Source: Thermoleophilaceae bacterium
GTDB lineage: Bacteria; Actinomycetota; Thermoleophilia; Solirubrobacterales; Thermoleophilaceae
DNA: 64,000 nucleotides
Direction of reading: 5' to 3'
Assembly (NCBI GenBank): GCA_030448005.1
Contig: JAUJNT010000005.1
Coordinates: 171,062 to 235,061, forward strand
A model generated the notes under the pieces. That model did not search any database, was not told where the DNA came from, and saw nothing but the letters and a program-made list of their open reading frames with translations. Positions within the stretch are counted from its first letter, which is position 1. Each line of letters begins with the position of its first letter. Positions 42,703 through 51,889 of this stretch are shown here, one piece after another. Made by a program: the position numbers and the translations under genes.

Positions 42703-43531
42703 TCAGGCAGCAGGGGCCCGGCGGAACGTCACCATGTGCTGTCGGCCGACATCGTCGTCGATGCCTCCTACATCGGTCATCGCAGTGACCACTACGTCAG
42801 CGAAGCCCGCCTCGGTGAGCGAGTCCACCACCGCCTCGGTCGTGCTTTCCTCGAAGCGAAGTGAGTAGCAACCGCGCAGGCCGCGGGGCTTCCGGTAGGC
42901 GGCCGGCTGCTCGTCCGAGATGGCAAAGTGGCAGAGCCCGCTCCCACCCGGCCGAAGTACACGCCGGAATTCGCGGAAGTAGGCTGGCCAGTCGACTGGA
43001 TCAAGGTGCTGAAAGACCGCGACGGAGTAGACGAAGTCGATCCTTCCGTCCCCCACCGGCAACCCGGGTCCGGGGCTCAGCACGTAAGAAGGGCCGGGGT
43101 TGAGCGCCCGAGCGCACGCGAGCGTTCCGCGGGAGACGTCGAGGGCGATGACCTCGCGGACACGCGCATCGATCTCCCTCGCCAGGAAGCCGGGGCCACA
43201 GCCGAAATCGAGCACCGTCGCGTCAGGGCTCAACAACGGTGTGAGCACCTGACTTGCGATCTCCTGCCTCGAGCGACGATTGCGCTCGAACTCCGCTTCG
43301 AGGCCGGCGTCTGCTCCATGCCGGGGAATAACCGTCCCATTGATAGATGAAGTAGTGCGGACTCAGCGACAAGACCCGTAGTGCCAGGCCCCGCCGGTAA
43401 CTCGGCGGCATCGTTCTCAGCAGCCATCCGATCCAGGACTGGTCGAGGAACGCCTGCCGCCTGCTCCCCCCGAGGACCAGGCGCGCCACTTGCCAGGGGA
43501 GCGATGGGCGCCTGCTCTGATTGGACTTCAT
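42703..43531 (-). pseudogene. SAM methyltransferase gene with a frameshift
   Basis: The first part, from ATG at 43531, reads SLPWQVARLVLGGSRRQAFL and ends LSLSPHYFIYQWDG near 43330. The continuation EAEFERNRRSRQEIASQVLT, VLDFGCGPGFLAREIDARV, FVYSVAVFQHLDPVDWPAYF and RVLRPGG is in a different frame from about 43300. The join needs one or two shifts near 43300-43330. Parts of a normal Methyltransf_11 protein are all there, so this is either a fresh mutation or a sequencing error. The 3' open frame alone (from GTG 43248) would lack the N-terminal helices. Confidence 0.75.
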
Positions 43532-43608
43532 CAGCGCAACCGTACTCCGCGCGACACCTGACAACAGCGGACAGGCCGGACCGTGGCACCAGGACTTCGG
43601 GATAGCTC

Positions 43609-44526
43609 TTAGGCGTGGTCGCGCCACCAAGCAACCGTCGCACTTAGACCTTCAGGCAAGTCCCAAGCCGGCCTGAACCCGACCTCCTCCCGCAGCCGTG
43701 TCACATCGCCGGCTATCAGCGGCGGCTCAGAATCGTCTAGCGACACGTCACCCCAGCCGAGCAGATCCGGCCGGCCGGCCTCCTCCGCCAGCGTCGTCAG
43801 GACGTCGCCCACGGCGACTGGCTCGCCCGATGCGATGTTCACGGGCCCACTGACGTTTTCGGCAAGGAGCAGGGCGGCGAGGGCGCCCGCGACGTCTTCC
43901 ACATGCAAGAAGTCGCGCCGCTGACGCCCGTGCGACGTGGGGGCGCGCTGGCCGGTGATCAGGCGCCGCGCGACCGAGGACACGAGTCGATCGGGGTGCT
44001 CACCTGGGCCGTAGAGGAAGAAGACGCGCCCCCAGGCCACGGCGAGTCCGGTATCGGCGCCGTACGCCTCGAGCACTCGCCGCGTGGCGTCCTTCGCCGT
44101 GCCGTACAGCGTCTGGGGTCGCACCGTCGTCCTGGTCTCGATGCACCAGCCGTCGGACCAGTCGTACTCGGCACAGGTTCCGGCGCCTACCAGGCGCCGG
44201 CCCTTTCCGCCCTGAGCCAACGCGCGCGCCAGAGCCAGCGTCGCGCCTATCCAGTCGAGATTCTCCGGGCTGGTCCAGAAGCGGCCGGGCGTGGCCTCCC
44301 AGGCCAGGTGCAGGACCGCTTCAGGCGCTGCCTCGTCCATGAGGCGCACCGGGGCGTCGGGCACCAGCAGGTCGACTGTGTGCCATCGGACCTGGGGCGG
44401 GAGCCATCCGGGCGCGGAACCGCGACCCACCGCATGAACCTCGAGCTCCTCACGCCCGGCGAGCGAGAGAACTGCCGGGCGACCGACGAATCCACTCGCC
44501 CCGGTGATGAGAACCGGTCGGCTCAC
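43609..44526 (-). CDS. SDR-type NDP-4-keto-sugar reductase/epimerase, last gene of CDP-sugar operon
   Basis: A 305-residue extended SDR. VLITGASGFVGRPAVLSLAG binds NAD(P), LVGAGTCAEYDW replaces the usual Ser strand, and LYGTAKDATRR gives the YxxxK site. This resembles CDP-abequose/paratose-type and other 4-keto-6-deoxyhexose C4 reductases. The GTG start overlaps the RmlC-like gene by four bases (GTGA). As last of five coupled genes it would reduce the C4 keto group and finish the CDP-linked sugar; the configuration produced cannot be told. Confidence 0.85.
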   Translation of the reverse strand: MSRPVLITGASGFVGRPAVLSLAGREELEVHAVGRGSAPGWLPPQVRWHTVDLLVPDAPVRLMDEAAPEAVLHLAWEATPGRFWTSPENLDWIGATLALARALAQGGKGRRLVGAGTCAEYDWSDGWCIETRTTVRPQTLYGTAKDATRRVLEAYGADTGLAVAWGRVFFLYGPGEHPDRLVSSVARRLITGQRAPTSHGRQRRDFLHVEDVAGALAALLLAENVSGPVNIASGEPVAVGDVLTTLAEEAGRPDLLGWGDVSLDDSEPPLIAGDVTRLREEVGFRPAWDLPEGLSATVAWWRDHA

Positions 44527-45062
44527 ACTTGCCCGACATCCGAGTAAGTCCGATCCCGTTCGGACATCGTCAACTCGAGGCCCTCGGCGGGCCAGGACAC
44601 CCCGAAGGCCGGGTCGTTCCAGCGAACCCCGCGCGCCGCCTCGCCGACATAGGGCTCGTCCATCATGTAGAGCACCTCCGCGTCGTCGGTCAACGTGAGA
44701 AATCCATGGGCACAGCCTTTGGGGACGTACATCGAGCTCCGGTTGTCTTGAGTGAGCTCGACGCCTGCCCAGCGGTGACGTGTGGGCGACGCCGGCCGTA
44801 GGTCCACCGCCACATCGAAGATGGCGCCGCGCGTGCAGCGCACGAGCTTGGTCTCCGCGTGCGGGTCGGCCTGGAAATGCAGCCCGCGCAGCGTGCCGGC
44901 TCGCCGGTTATACGACGTAGAGCATTGGACCCACTCGCTGGCCAGACCGCGCGAGCGGAGCTCGCGGGCATCGACCGTTCTGGCGAACAGGCCGCGCTCG
45001 TCCTGCCGTGGCTCGGGTACGAGGACAAACGCGCCGTCGACCTCGTCGGCTCGAACAGCAAT
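44523..45062 (-). CDS. RmlC-like dTDP/CDP-4-keto-6-deoxysugar 3(,5)-epimerase with ATT start
   Basis: 179 residues. DERGLFARTV, TLRGLHFQADPHAETKLVRC (catalytic His62 in GLHFQ), FDVAVDLRPASPTRH, YVPKGCAHGFLTL and LYMMDEPY are the RmlC cupin motifs. The frame is the same as that of the upstream C-methyltransferase, whose TAG stop is three bases before. No ATG, GTG or TTG lies between that stop and the conserved core. ATT at 45060-45062 sits exactly where family members begin, so I use it, giving 12 residues before the conserved GAF segment. Probable step: epimerisation at C3 (and C5) of the CDP-4-keto-6-deoxyhexose. Confidence 0.82.
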   Translation of the reverse strand: MAVRADEVDGAFVLVPEPRQDERGLFARTVDARELRSRGLASEWVQCSTSYNRRAGTLRGLHFQADPHAETKLVRCTRGAIFDVAVDLRPASPTRHRWAGVELTQDNRSSMYVPKGCAHGFLTLTDDAEVLYMMDEPYVGEAARGVRWNDPAFGVSWPAEGLELTMSERDRTYSDVGQV

Positions 45063-45065
45063 GCT

Positions 45066-46298
45066 CTAGAGAACCTCGAACCGCGGCGTCCGCACCACAA
45101 AACGACCGCCCCAGTCGCGGATGTGGCGCATCTGCTCCATGATCTCATCGCGGAGGTTCCACGGCAGGATGAAGAGGTAGTCGGGCCTCGTTTCGGTGAT
45201 GGCGTCCGGGGCAAGGATCGCGATGCGGGTGCCGGGCAGGTAGCTGCCCTGCTTGTGGGGGCTTAGGTCGACGGTGTAGTCCAGGAGGTCAGGCCCGACG
45301 CCGCAGTAGTTCAGCAGCGTGTTGCCCTTGGCCGGTGCCCCATAGCCGGCGACCGAGTGGCCCTGCTCCTTCGCGTCGATGAAGAAGCGCAGGACTTCGC
45401 GCTTCGTAGCGCGCACGTGCTCGGAAAATGAGCGATAGATCGCGAGATCGTCGTAACCGAGCTCCCGCTCACGCGCCGCGAGCGCCTCGACGCGCTCGCT
45501 GACCGGTTCGGAGTCCTCCTCCACGTGTCGACCGAAGATCCGGAGCGACCCGCCGTGGGTGGGAAGCTCCTCCACGTCAAAGAGCTCGAGGCCGTGGCGG
45601 GCGAAGACCGCGCGCACCGTCAGGAATGAGAAGTACGAGAAGTGCTCGTGATAGATCGTGTCGAACTGCACGTGGTCCACGAGTTGCTGGAGATGCGGAA
45701 ACTCCATCGTGATCACGCCCTCGTCGGCGAGTAGGATCTTCATCCCGGCGACGAAGTCGTTGAGGTCCGGGACATGGGCGAGCACGTTGTTGCCGATCAG
45801 CAGGTCGGCCCGTGCCTCGTCGCGCAGGTCATGCGCCAGCTGGGTCCCGAAGAACCGCTGCAAGGTCGGTACGCCTTTCAACTGGGCGGCTTCGGCGGTG
45901 CCGCGGGTCGGCTCGATTCCCAAGACTGGGATCCCTCGCGCCACGAAGTACTGAAGCAGGTAACCATCGTTGGAAGCCAGTTCCACGACCTTGCTTGCGG
46001 GTCCCAGGCTGAGGCGCTCGATGATGTAATCCGTGTAGCGCTCAGAGTGCTCGAGCCAGCTTGTCGAGTAGGAAGAGAAATAGGCGTAGTCGTCCGCGAA
46101 GATTGCCTCGGGGCTCTCGAATTGACCGAGCTGGACGAGGAAGCAGCGATCGCAGACATAGGCGCGAAGTGGGTAGAAGGGCTCCATCCGGTCCAGCCGC
46201 TCCGCCGCGATGAAATCGTTGGCTATGGGTGACACGCCAAGGTCGGCGAAGGTCGTACTCAGAGTCGTGCCGCAGAAACGGCAGTCGGTCGAGCTCAA
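45066..46298 (-). CDS. Sugar C-methyltransferase (TylC3-type)
   Basis: About 410 residues. An N-terminal zinc-binding domain (CRFCG at 6-10, CDRC at 49-52), a SAM domain (VVELASNDGYLLQYFVARGI, LLIGNNVLAHVPDLNDF, VITMEFPHLQQLVDHVQFD) and the C-terminal domain (GHSVAGYGAPAKGNTLLNYC, DLSPHKQGSYLPGTRI) make the Methyltransf_13/14 architecture of TylC3-like C3-methyltransferases that act on 4-keto sugars. TTG at 46298 overlaps the RfbG stop as TTGA, so translation is coupled. It implies a branched-chain (C-methyl) 6-deoxyhexose. Confidence 0.9.
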   Translation of the reverse strand: MSSTDCRFCGTTLSTTFADLGVSPIANDFIAAERLDRMEPFYPLRAYVCDRCFLVQLGQFESPEAIFADDYAYFSSYSTSWLEHSERYTDYIIERLSLGPASKVVELASNDGYLLQYFVARGIPVLGIEPTRGTAEAAQLKGVPTLQRFFGTQLAHDLRDEARADLLIGNNVLAHVPDLNDFVAGMKILLADEGVITMEFPHLQQLVDHVQFDTIYHEHFSYFSFLTVRAVFARHGLELFDVEELPTHGGSLRIFGRHVEEDSEPVSERVEALAARERELGYDDLAIYRSFSEHVRATKREVLRFFIDAKEQGHSVAGYGAPAKGNTLLNYCGVGPDLLDYTVDLSPHKQGSYLPGTRIAILAPDAITETRPDYLFILPWNLRDEIMEQMRHIRDWGGRFVVRTPRFEVL

Positions 46299-47380
46299 CA
46301 GACGTCGCCTTGGGTCTCGAGGTCGGCGGCGAAAGCCTCGATCTGGTCGAGCGTCAGCGAACGGGCTTGGCTGGGGTCCGCCGCCACGTCGCGGTACCAG
46401 GTGGCGGTCTGAGCGAGGCCGTACTCGAGATCCCATGTCGGGCGCCAGCCCAGCAGGGCGCGGGCGTCGGAGGAGTCGACCTTCAAGGAGCCGGCCTCGG
46501 GAGGATGCCTGCGCGTGTCACGCTGCCAGGAGAAGGCCTCGCCCCAGGCATTGGCGAGGTGGTCGACGACCCACTGCACGGTACGCACGTCGTCCTCGGG
46601 CGGACCGAAGTTCCAGCCCCGCGCGGCCACGGTGTCGGTGAGCAACCGCTCGGCAAGCATGAGATAGCCACTGAGGGGATTCAGTACATGCTGCCACGGA
46701 CGGGTGGCGCCCGGATTGCGAATTTGCACGGGCTCGCCTGCCGCCGCCGCACGGGCGACGTCCGGTACCAGACGGCAAGCACCCCAGTCACCCCCGCCAA
46801 AGACGTTTCCCGCCCTGGCCGAGGCGACCTGAGTGGGGGCTTCCCCGCCGAAGAAGGAGCGGCGGTAGGACGCCGTGACCAGCTCCGCGGCCCCCTTGGA
46901 AGCCGAGTAGGGATCCTTGCCCCCCATGGACTCGTTCTCCCGATATGCCCAGTGCCATTCACGGTTCTCGTAGCACTTGTCGCTCGTGACGACGACCACC
47001 GCGCGGGGGGGCTCGGGCGCGGTCCGGCAGGACTCTAGGACGTGCGCGGTGCCCATGGTGTTCACCGCGAAGGTGTCTACGGGGGCGGCGAAGGAGGTGT
47101 GGACGATGGGCTGGGCGGCCAGGTGCAGGACGACTTCCGGGCGGTGCTCGGCGACCGCTGCGGCCGTCGCCGCGGCATCGCGCACGTCAACCCTAAGGTC
47201 GGCCACGAGGTCGCCGCTCACGTTGGCCAGCTCGTAGAGCGACGGCGCGGTGGGGATCGCGTCGGATAGGCCGACCACCTCGGCGCCCGCTCGCTTCAGC
47301 CAGAGCGCGAGCCACGCGCCCTTGAAGCCGGTGTGGCCGGTAAGCAGGACCCGCCGTCCGTGCCAGTCCCCGACGGTCAC
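46295..47380 (-). CDS. rfbG: CDP-glucose 4,6-dehydratase
   Basis: About 361 residues. VLLTGHTGFKGAWLALWLKR (NAD-binding, with the GHTGFKG form characteristic of RfbG), VVVVTSDKCYENREWHWAY, GKDPYSASKGAAELV (YxxxK) and ARAGNVFGGGDW are all diagnostic. It converts CDP-glucose to CDP-4-keto-6-deoxyglucose. I choose GTG at 47380, because GGAAGG lies seven bases upstream and the start overlaps the rfbF stop as GTGA; ATGs at 47386 and 47395 lack a well-placed site. Confidence 0.93.
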   Translation of the reverse strand: MTVGDWHGRRVLLTGHTGFKGAWLALWLKRAGAEVVGLSDAIPTAPSLYELANVSGDLVADLRVDVRDAAATAAAVAEHRPEVVLHLAAQPIVHTSFAAPVDTFAVNTMGTAHVLESCRTAPEPPRAVVVVTSDKCYENREWHWAYRENESMGGKDPYSASKGAAELVTASYRRSFFGGEAPTQVASARAGNVFGGGDWGACRLVPDVARAAAAGEPVQIRNPGATRPWQHVLNPLSGYLMLAERLLTDTVAARGWNFGPPEDDVRTVQWVVDHLANAWGEAFSWQRDTRRHPPEAGSLKVDSSDARALLGWRPTWDLEYGLAQTATWYRDVAADPSQARSLTLDQIEAFAADLETQGDVC

Positions 47381-48150
47381 TCCCATACCTTCCATGGCGC
47401 CTGGCCGGTGCGCCACAGCTCCTCGAGGTCGCGGCGGTCGCGCTGTGTGTCCATCGCCCTCCAGAAGCCGTCGTGGCGATAGGCGGCGATCTGCCCCTCC
47501 GCCGCCAGGCGCTCGAGGGGCTCCCTCTCCCAGATGGTGTCATCGCCGGCGAGGTAGCGGCTCACGCCCGGGGAAAGGACGAAGAACCCGCCGTTGACCC
47601 AGCCACCGTCGCCGCGCGGCTTCTCGCGAAAGCCCGTGATCTCATCTCCGTCGAGGTCCAATGCGCCGAAGCGCCCGGGTGGCTGCACCGCGGTCATGGT
47701 GGCAAGGCGGCCGTGCTCGCGATGGGCGGCTGCCACGGCGGTGAGATCGACGTCGCTGACGCCGTCACCGTAGGTGAAGAAGAAGGCCTCCTCGCGCGCC
47801 AGATGGGGAAGTACCCGCCTCAGACGACCACCGGTCTGCGTCAGCTCGCCCGTGTCGACGAGGGTGACGCGCCAAGGCTCGGTTGTCGAGTCGTGCAAGT
47901 CTGTGGTGCCGGTGGCAAAGTCGAAGGTGACATCGGCGGTGTGTAGGGCGTAGTTGGCGAAGTACTCCTTGATGACGTAGCCCTTGTAGCCCAGACACAC
48001 GAGGAAGTCGGTGATCCCGTACGCCGCGAAGACCTTCATCACGTGCCAGATCATCGGCCTGCCCCCCACCTCGACCATCGGCTTAGGACGCAGATGCGTC
48101 TCTTCGCTCAGGCGGGAGCCAAGCCCACCGGCGAGAATGACGGCCTTCAC
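47377..48150 (-). CDS. rfbF: Glucose-1-phosphate cytidylyltransferase
   Basis: 257 residues from GTG at 48150, the normal length. AVILAGGLGSRLSEET and RPKPMVEVGGRPMIWHVMKV form the nucleotide-binding N-terminus, TYGDGVSDVDL carries the metal-binding Asp, and WVNGGFFVLSPGVSRYL and EPLERLAAEGQIAAYRHDGF match RfbF. It makes CDP-glucose from glucose 1-phosphate and CTP, the first step of the operon. A TTG 39 bases upstream is in frame but would add an unusual leader. It is the first gene of the minus-strand operon and divergent from the methyltransferase at 48197 across 46 bases. Confidence 0.94.
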   Translation of the reverse strand: MKAVILAGGLGSRLSEETHLRPKPMVEVGGRPMIWHVMKVFAAYGITDFLVCLGYKGYVIKEYFANYALHTADVTFDFATGTTDLHDSTTEPWRVTLVDTGELTQTGGRLRRVLPHLAREEAFFFTYGDGVSDVDLTAVAAAHREHGRLATMTAVQPPGRFGALDLDGDEITGFREKPRGDGGWVNGGFFVLSPGVSRYLAGDDTIWEREPLERLAAEGQIAAYRHDGFWRAMDTQRDRRDLEELWRTGQAPWKVWE

Positions 48151-48196
48151 GGAACGCTTTGGGGCGGACGGTCTACGCAGCGTATCCAATCAGAAG

Positions 48197-49186
48197 ATGA
48201 AGCCTTATGCACACCATCACAACCCCTCTACGGGGGCATCGTGCGGGGCGCCGAACAACACGCCTCGGTACCCGGATAGAGTCGACGCTCTGACCATCGA
48301 GCGCGACTGCCTTCCACGCTGCTGGCACTGCGGCGCGGCCATGCGTCCACTTCTGACGGCGGTGGATCGCAACCGGCGGGTCTCCGAAGCGACCTTCAGC
48401 TACCACCGCTGTGCCGACTGCGGCGTCATCTCGCTGTCCCCCGTGCCGGCTGATCTCGGACGCTACTACCCGGCCGATTACATCGACCTGAAACAAGACC
48501 CCGAGGGCCGCGCGCGCAGAACCGCGGCTGAGCGCTACAAGCTTGACCTGGTGCTTCGGTTCGCCCGGCGCGGGAGGCTGCTGGAGATCGGCCCTGGCGC
48601 CGGTGGCTTCTTGGAGCTGGCGCACTCCGCCGGGTTCGAGGTGGAGGCGGTCGAACAGGATGAGGCGTGCTGCAGGTACATCGAGACCGTCTTGGCAGCG
48701 CGCACATACTGCACCACCGATCCGGTGTCCGCACTGGACCAAGCGGCTCGGTACGACGTAATCACGCTGTGGCACTCGCTGGAGCATCTGATCCATCCGG
48801 GGGCCATGCTCGCCGCCGCCGCCGGTGCGCTCACCCCCGGGGGAGTGGTCCTGGTCGCGACTCCGAACCCCACCGCGCTGCAGTTTCGAGTACTCCGTTC
48901 GCGCTGGACACACTTGGACGCCCCCCGTCACCTTCACCTCATCCCGCCGGCTGTCGTTCGGGAGCACGCAGCACGGTTCGGGCTGAACCGCTGCACACTT
49001 ACGTTCACAGATGAGGGGACGCGGAACTGGAACGCCTTCGGCTGGCGCAACTCCGTGCGAAACGCCGCACCGCCGACGCTGGCCGACCCATGGGGGACGA
49101 TCGGCGGGGCGATCGGGCGTCTGCTGAAGCCGGTCGAGCGACGGAGCACGCGTGCGAGCACCTACACCGCCATCCTTAAACGATGA
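48197..49186 (+). CDS. Class I SAM methyltransferase with N-terminal Cys-rich motif
   Basis: About 329 residues. CWHCG and CADC near the N-terminus form a zinc knuckle, followed by YYPADYID, a SAM loop (RLLEIGPGAGGFLELAHSAG), YDVITLWHSLEHLIHPGAML and LTPGGVVLVATPNPTALQ. This is the Methyltransf_23 type common in polysaccharide clusters. ATG at 48197 has weak upstream signals, but it is the last ATG before the conserved motif. The stop overlaps the next GT2 gene by four bases (ATGA). Confidence 0.86.
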   Translation: MKPYAHHHNPSTGASCGAPNNTPRYPDRVDALTIERDCLPRCWHCGAAMRPLLTAVDRNRRVSEATFSYHRCADCGVISLSPVPADLGRYYPADYIDLKQDPEGRARRTAAERYKLDLVLRFARRGRLLEIGPGAGGFLELAHSAGFEVEAVEQDEACCRYIETVLAARTYCTTDPVSALDQAARYDVITLWHSLEHLIHPGAMLAAAAGALTPGGVVLVATPNPTALQFRVLRSRWTHLDAPRHLHLIPPAVVREHAARFGLNRCTLTFTDEGTRNWNAFGWRNSVRNAAPPTLADPWGTIGGAIGRLLKPVERRSTRASTYTAILKR

Positions 49187-50421
49187 TCTTCTCCGTGCTC
49201 CTTCCGACACATGATCGCCTCGATCTACTTCGAAACGCCGTCGAGACGGTGCGTCGCCAGGATTATCAGGACTGGGAGGTCGTGGTGAGCGACAACGCCT
49301 CCAGCGAGGATGTCGAGGGCTACGTCGCCCAGCTCGAGGACCCGCGCGTGCGGTACGTCCGGACCTCAGCCTTCCTGCCGGTGACCGACTCGTGGAACCA
49401 CGCGCTGCAGGCAGCGCGCGGCGACTACCTGCTCATGCTGGGCGATGACGACGGGCTCCTACCGGGCTACTTTCGGAGCCTTCGCAAGATCGTGGAGGCT
49501 CACAACCGACCTGACCTCGTCTACCACAGCGCCCTCCTGTTCGCCTACCCGGGCGTGCTGCCCAACCGCTCGGACGGCTTCCTTCAGGACTACACCGGCA
49601 CGGGCTTCGTGCGGCGTGCCCCCAGCCCGTACCGGCTCCCGCCAAGCAAGGCGCGAGACCTGGTTCGCAGGGCAATGCGGTTTCAGATGGCGCTCGGATA
49701 CAACATGCAGTTCTCCCTAGTCAGCCGGGAACTCATCGAGCGGATGAATGGAACGGGGGCGTTCTTCCAGTCTGCGTTCCCCGACTACTATGCGACGCTT
49801 GCGATGCTGCTCGAAGCGCGCTCGATTATCGTCGACCCGCGACCGCGTGTCGTCATCGGCATCTCACCCAAGTCATACGGGTTCTTCCACTTCAATGGCC
49901 GGGAGGAGGAAGGGAAGCGCTTCCTCGCCGGAGCGGGCGAGGGAGCAGATTCCGAGACACGGTCGCTCGAACTACCGGGAACGAACATCAACTCCGGATG
50001 GCTGGATGCTGTGCGGAGGCTCGAGAAGAGCTATGGCGCAAAGCATGGGCTCCATGTGGCCCTGTGGCGCTACCGCTTCGTGCAGACGATCTCCGTCTAC
50101 ATAGGCCACTACGTCGTCCGCAACGTGCCCCGAGCTGACCTACGTGAGCTGCAGAAGCATCTCACGCGGGCCGAACGGGTGATGGCGGACCTTGGCATTT
50201 TAGGCTACGGCATCGGACGCCGGGTGGTGAGTCTGCTGCGGTCAGTCGGTGTACGCCCGCCTATGACTACTGCGCGGGAGCTGCTCGGACAGTCCCCTGA
50301 CTGGGCCGGCGCAGAAGTGCCGACTGTGTTCAAGGACGTTGTCGAAGTCTTCGAGGCGGTGGAGTCGGCCGCGAGTGACAATCCCGCCGAGCTTGCGGCC
50401 GCTGCGCAAAACGCGGCTTGA
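49183..50421 (+). CDS. GT2-family glycosyltransferase
   Basis: 412 residues. FSVLLPTHDRLDLLRNAVET, WEVVVSDNASSEDVEGYV, LLMLGDDDGLLPGYFRSL (DXD) mark a GT2 domain up to about residue 200. The long C-terminal part (LRELQKHLTRAERVMADLGI and beyond) is helical. ATG at 49183 overlaps the upstream methyltransferase stop. It is followed six bases later by the flippase gene, which points to a four-gene transcript 48197-52915. Confidence 0.87.
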   Translation: MIFSVLLPTHDRLDLLRNAVETVRRQDYQDWEVVVSDNASSEDVEGYVAQLEDPRVRYVRTSAFLPVTDSWNHALQAARGDYLLMLGDDDGLLPGYFRSLRKIVEAHNRPDLVYHSALLFAYPGVLPNRSDGFLQDYTGTGFVRRAPSPYRLPPSKARDLVRRAMRFQMALGYNMQFSLVSRELIERMNGTGAFFQSAFPDYYATLAMLLEARSIIVDPRPRVVIGISPKSYGFFHFNGREEEGKRFLAGAGEGADSETRSLELPGTNINSGWLDAVRRLEKSYGAKHGLHVALWRYRFVQTISVYIGHYVVRNVPRADLRELQKHLTRAERVMADLGILGYGIGRRVVSLLRSVGVRPPMTTARELLGQSPDWAGAEVPTVFKDVVEVFEAVESAASDNPAELAAAAQNAA

Positions 50422-50427
50422 GGCGTA

Positions 50428-51885
50428 GTGCAGCCAGAGGCATCTGCCGGCGGCGGAGGAGCGCGACACCTCGCGGTGCGCGGAGCCCTCATCCTCGGGC
50501 TGAGGGGTGTCCTCAGCCGGCTCATCGCGCTCGCGGGAACGATCGTCTTCGCGCGAAGCCTGTCGGCCGAGGAGTTCGGCATCTTCGCGCTCGGTGCCAC
50601 CCTGATGATCTCCATCGACTCCCTGGTCCGAGCTGGTCTCGGTGCTGGGCTGATCCGACGCTCAGCAGAACCAACGCGCACGGAGCTGGAGACCGTCGTG
50701 GCGGTGAACGGCATGCTCATGGCCGTGGCTGTGGGGATCACCGCGGCGGTTTGCGTGAGTATCGGAGGCGATGCCGTTGCGGTCGCGTTCATGGTCGCGT
50801 TGATGCCGGTGACGGCCTTCCGCGCGCCCGGCGCGATCGGGTTCGAACGTGCCTTGTCATACCGCAAGCTCGCCCAGATCGAGGTCCTCGAGACCACGGC
50901 TCTGTACGGTCTCGGCGCGGTCCTCGTAGCGGCCGGCCTGGGACTACCCGCGCTCGGCATCGCAGCCGGGTTGCGCGCGGTCGGTGGGACGCTTCTTATG
51001 GTCCGTGCCACCCCGCAGGGGCTGGTCCTACCTCGCCTGTCGCGTCGCGTCGTCCGCGACCTGGCGAGCTTCGCCGGCCGCTACCAGGGCGTGGCACTCG
51101 TAAACTTCATGCGCGACCAGGGCGTCAACCTCGGCATCGCCGCCGTTGGCGGAGTCGCCATGCTCGGCGTCTACACCGTCGCTACCCGTGTCCTCCAAGC
51201 GCCTCAGATCCTCCTCGAGGCGCTCTTTCGCGTCTCGTACCCCGCTATGTCGCGCATGGCGCAGCAGGGCGAGGATGCACGTAACGTGGTAGAGCGCACC
51301 CTGAAGGCCGTCGCCCTGGGCACCGGCTCCATCGTCGCGCCGCTCGCGGCGGCGAGCGTGCCGCTCGTTCCCGCGGTCTTCGGCGAGCGCTGGAGCGACG
51401 CCGCAACCGTGATTCCGCCCGTGAGCCTGTCGCTGATGATCGGCGGCCCGGTCGCGGTTGCCGCCGCGGGCTACCTCTTCGCGGTCGAGGCCGGCGGCGT
51501 AGTGTTGCGTAGTGCGGTGTTGCACACCCTCGCGTGGTTCCTTGTAGCGCTCCCGCTCTTGATCCCGCTGGGCGTTGTCGCCGCAGGTCTCGGTGTCTTG
51601 GCGGCGGGGGTGGTCGAAGCATCGATCTTGGGGTGGGCCGTGCACCGCCGGATCGGAGCCCGGGTCCTGCGGGCACTAACGACCCCTTTGCTTGCGGCCA
51701 CAGCGGCGGCTGGCGCGGGGTCGGAGGCGATCGCGCTGATCGCGCTTGACCGAGCGTTGGAGGCGCTGGTGGCCGCGCTGGTCGCCGGTGGCATATACGC
51801 CATCATGCTGCTTGCGTTCCAGCGGGGGGACCTCATGGTCTTAGTCCGCCTCTTGCGTGGCGCCGCTCGTCCGATACCCGTATAA
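50428..51885 (+). CDS. Wzx-type polysaccharide flippase
   Basis: 485 residues with 12-14 hydrophobic helices and few charged residues. The N-terminus (LILGLRGVLSRLIALAGTIV, ARSLSAEEFGIFALG) is the classic Polysacc_synt opening, and the segment GVYTVATRVLQAPQILLEAL resembles MOP-superfamily lipopolysaccharide exporters. It would flip polyprenyl-linked units across the membrane. The GTG start at 50428 follows the GT2 stop by six bases. Confidence 0.9.
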   Translation: MQPEASAGGGGARHLAVRGALILGLRGVLSRLIALAGTIVFARSLSAEEFGIFALGATLMISIDSLVRAGLGAGLIRRSAEPTRTELETVVAVNGMLMAVAVGITAAVCVSIGGDAVAVAFMVALMPVTAFRAPGAIGFERALSYRKLAQIEVLETTALYGLGAVLVAAGLGLPALGIAAGLRAVGGTLLMVRATPQGLVLPRLSRRVVRDLASFAGRYQGVALVNFMRDQGVNLGIAAVGGVAMLGVYTVATRVLQAPQILLEALFRVSYPAMSRMAQQGEDARNVVERTLKAVALGTGSIVAPLAAASVPLVPAVFGERWSDAATVIPPVSLSLMIGGPVAVAAAGYLFAVEAGGVVLRSAVLHTLAWFLVALPLLIPLGVVAAGLGVLAAGVVEASILGWAVHRRIGARVLRALTTPLLAATAAAGAGSEAIALIALDRALEALVAALVAGGIYAIMLLAFQRGDLMVLVRLLRGAARPIPV

Positions 51886-51889
51886 CCCC

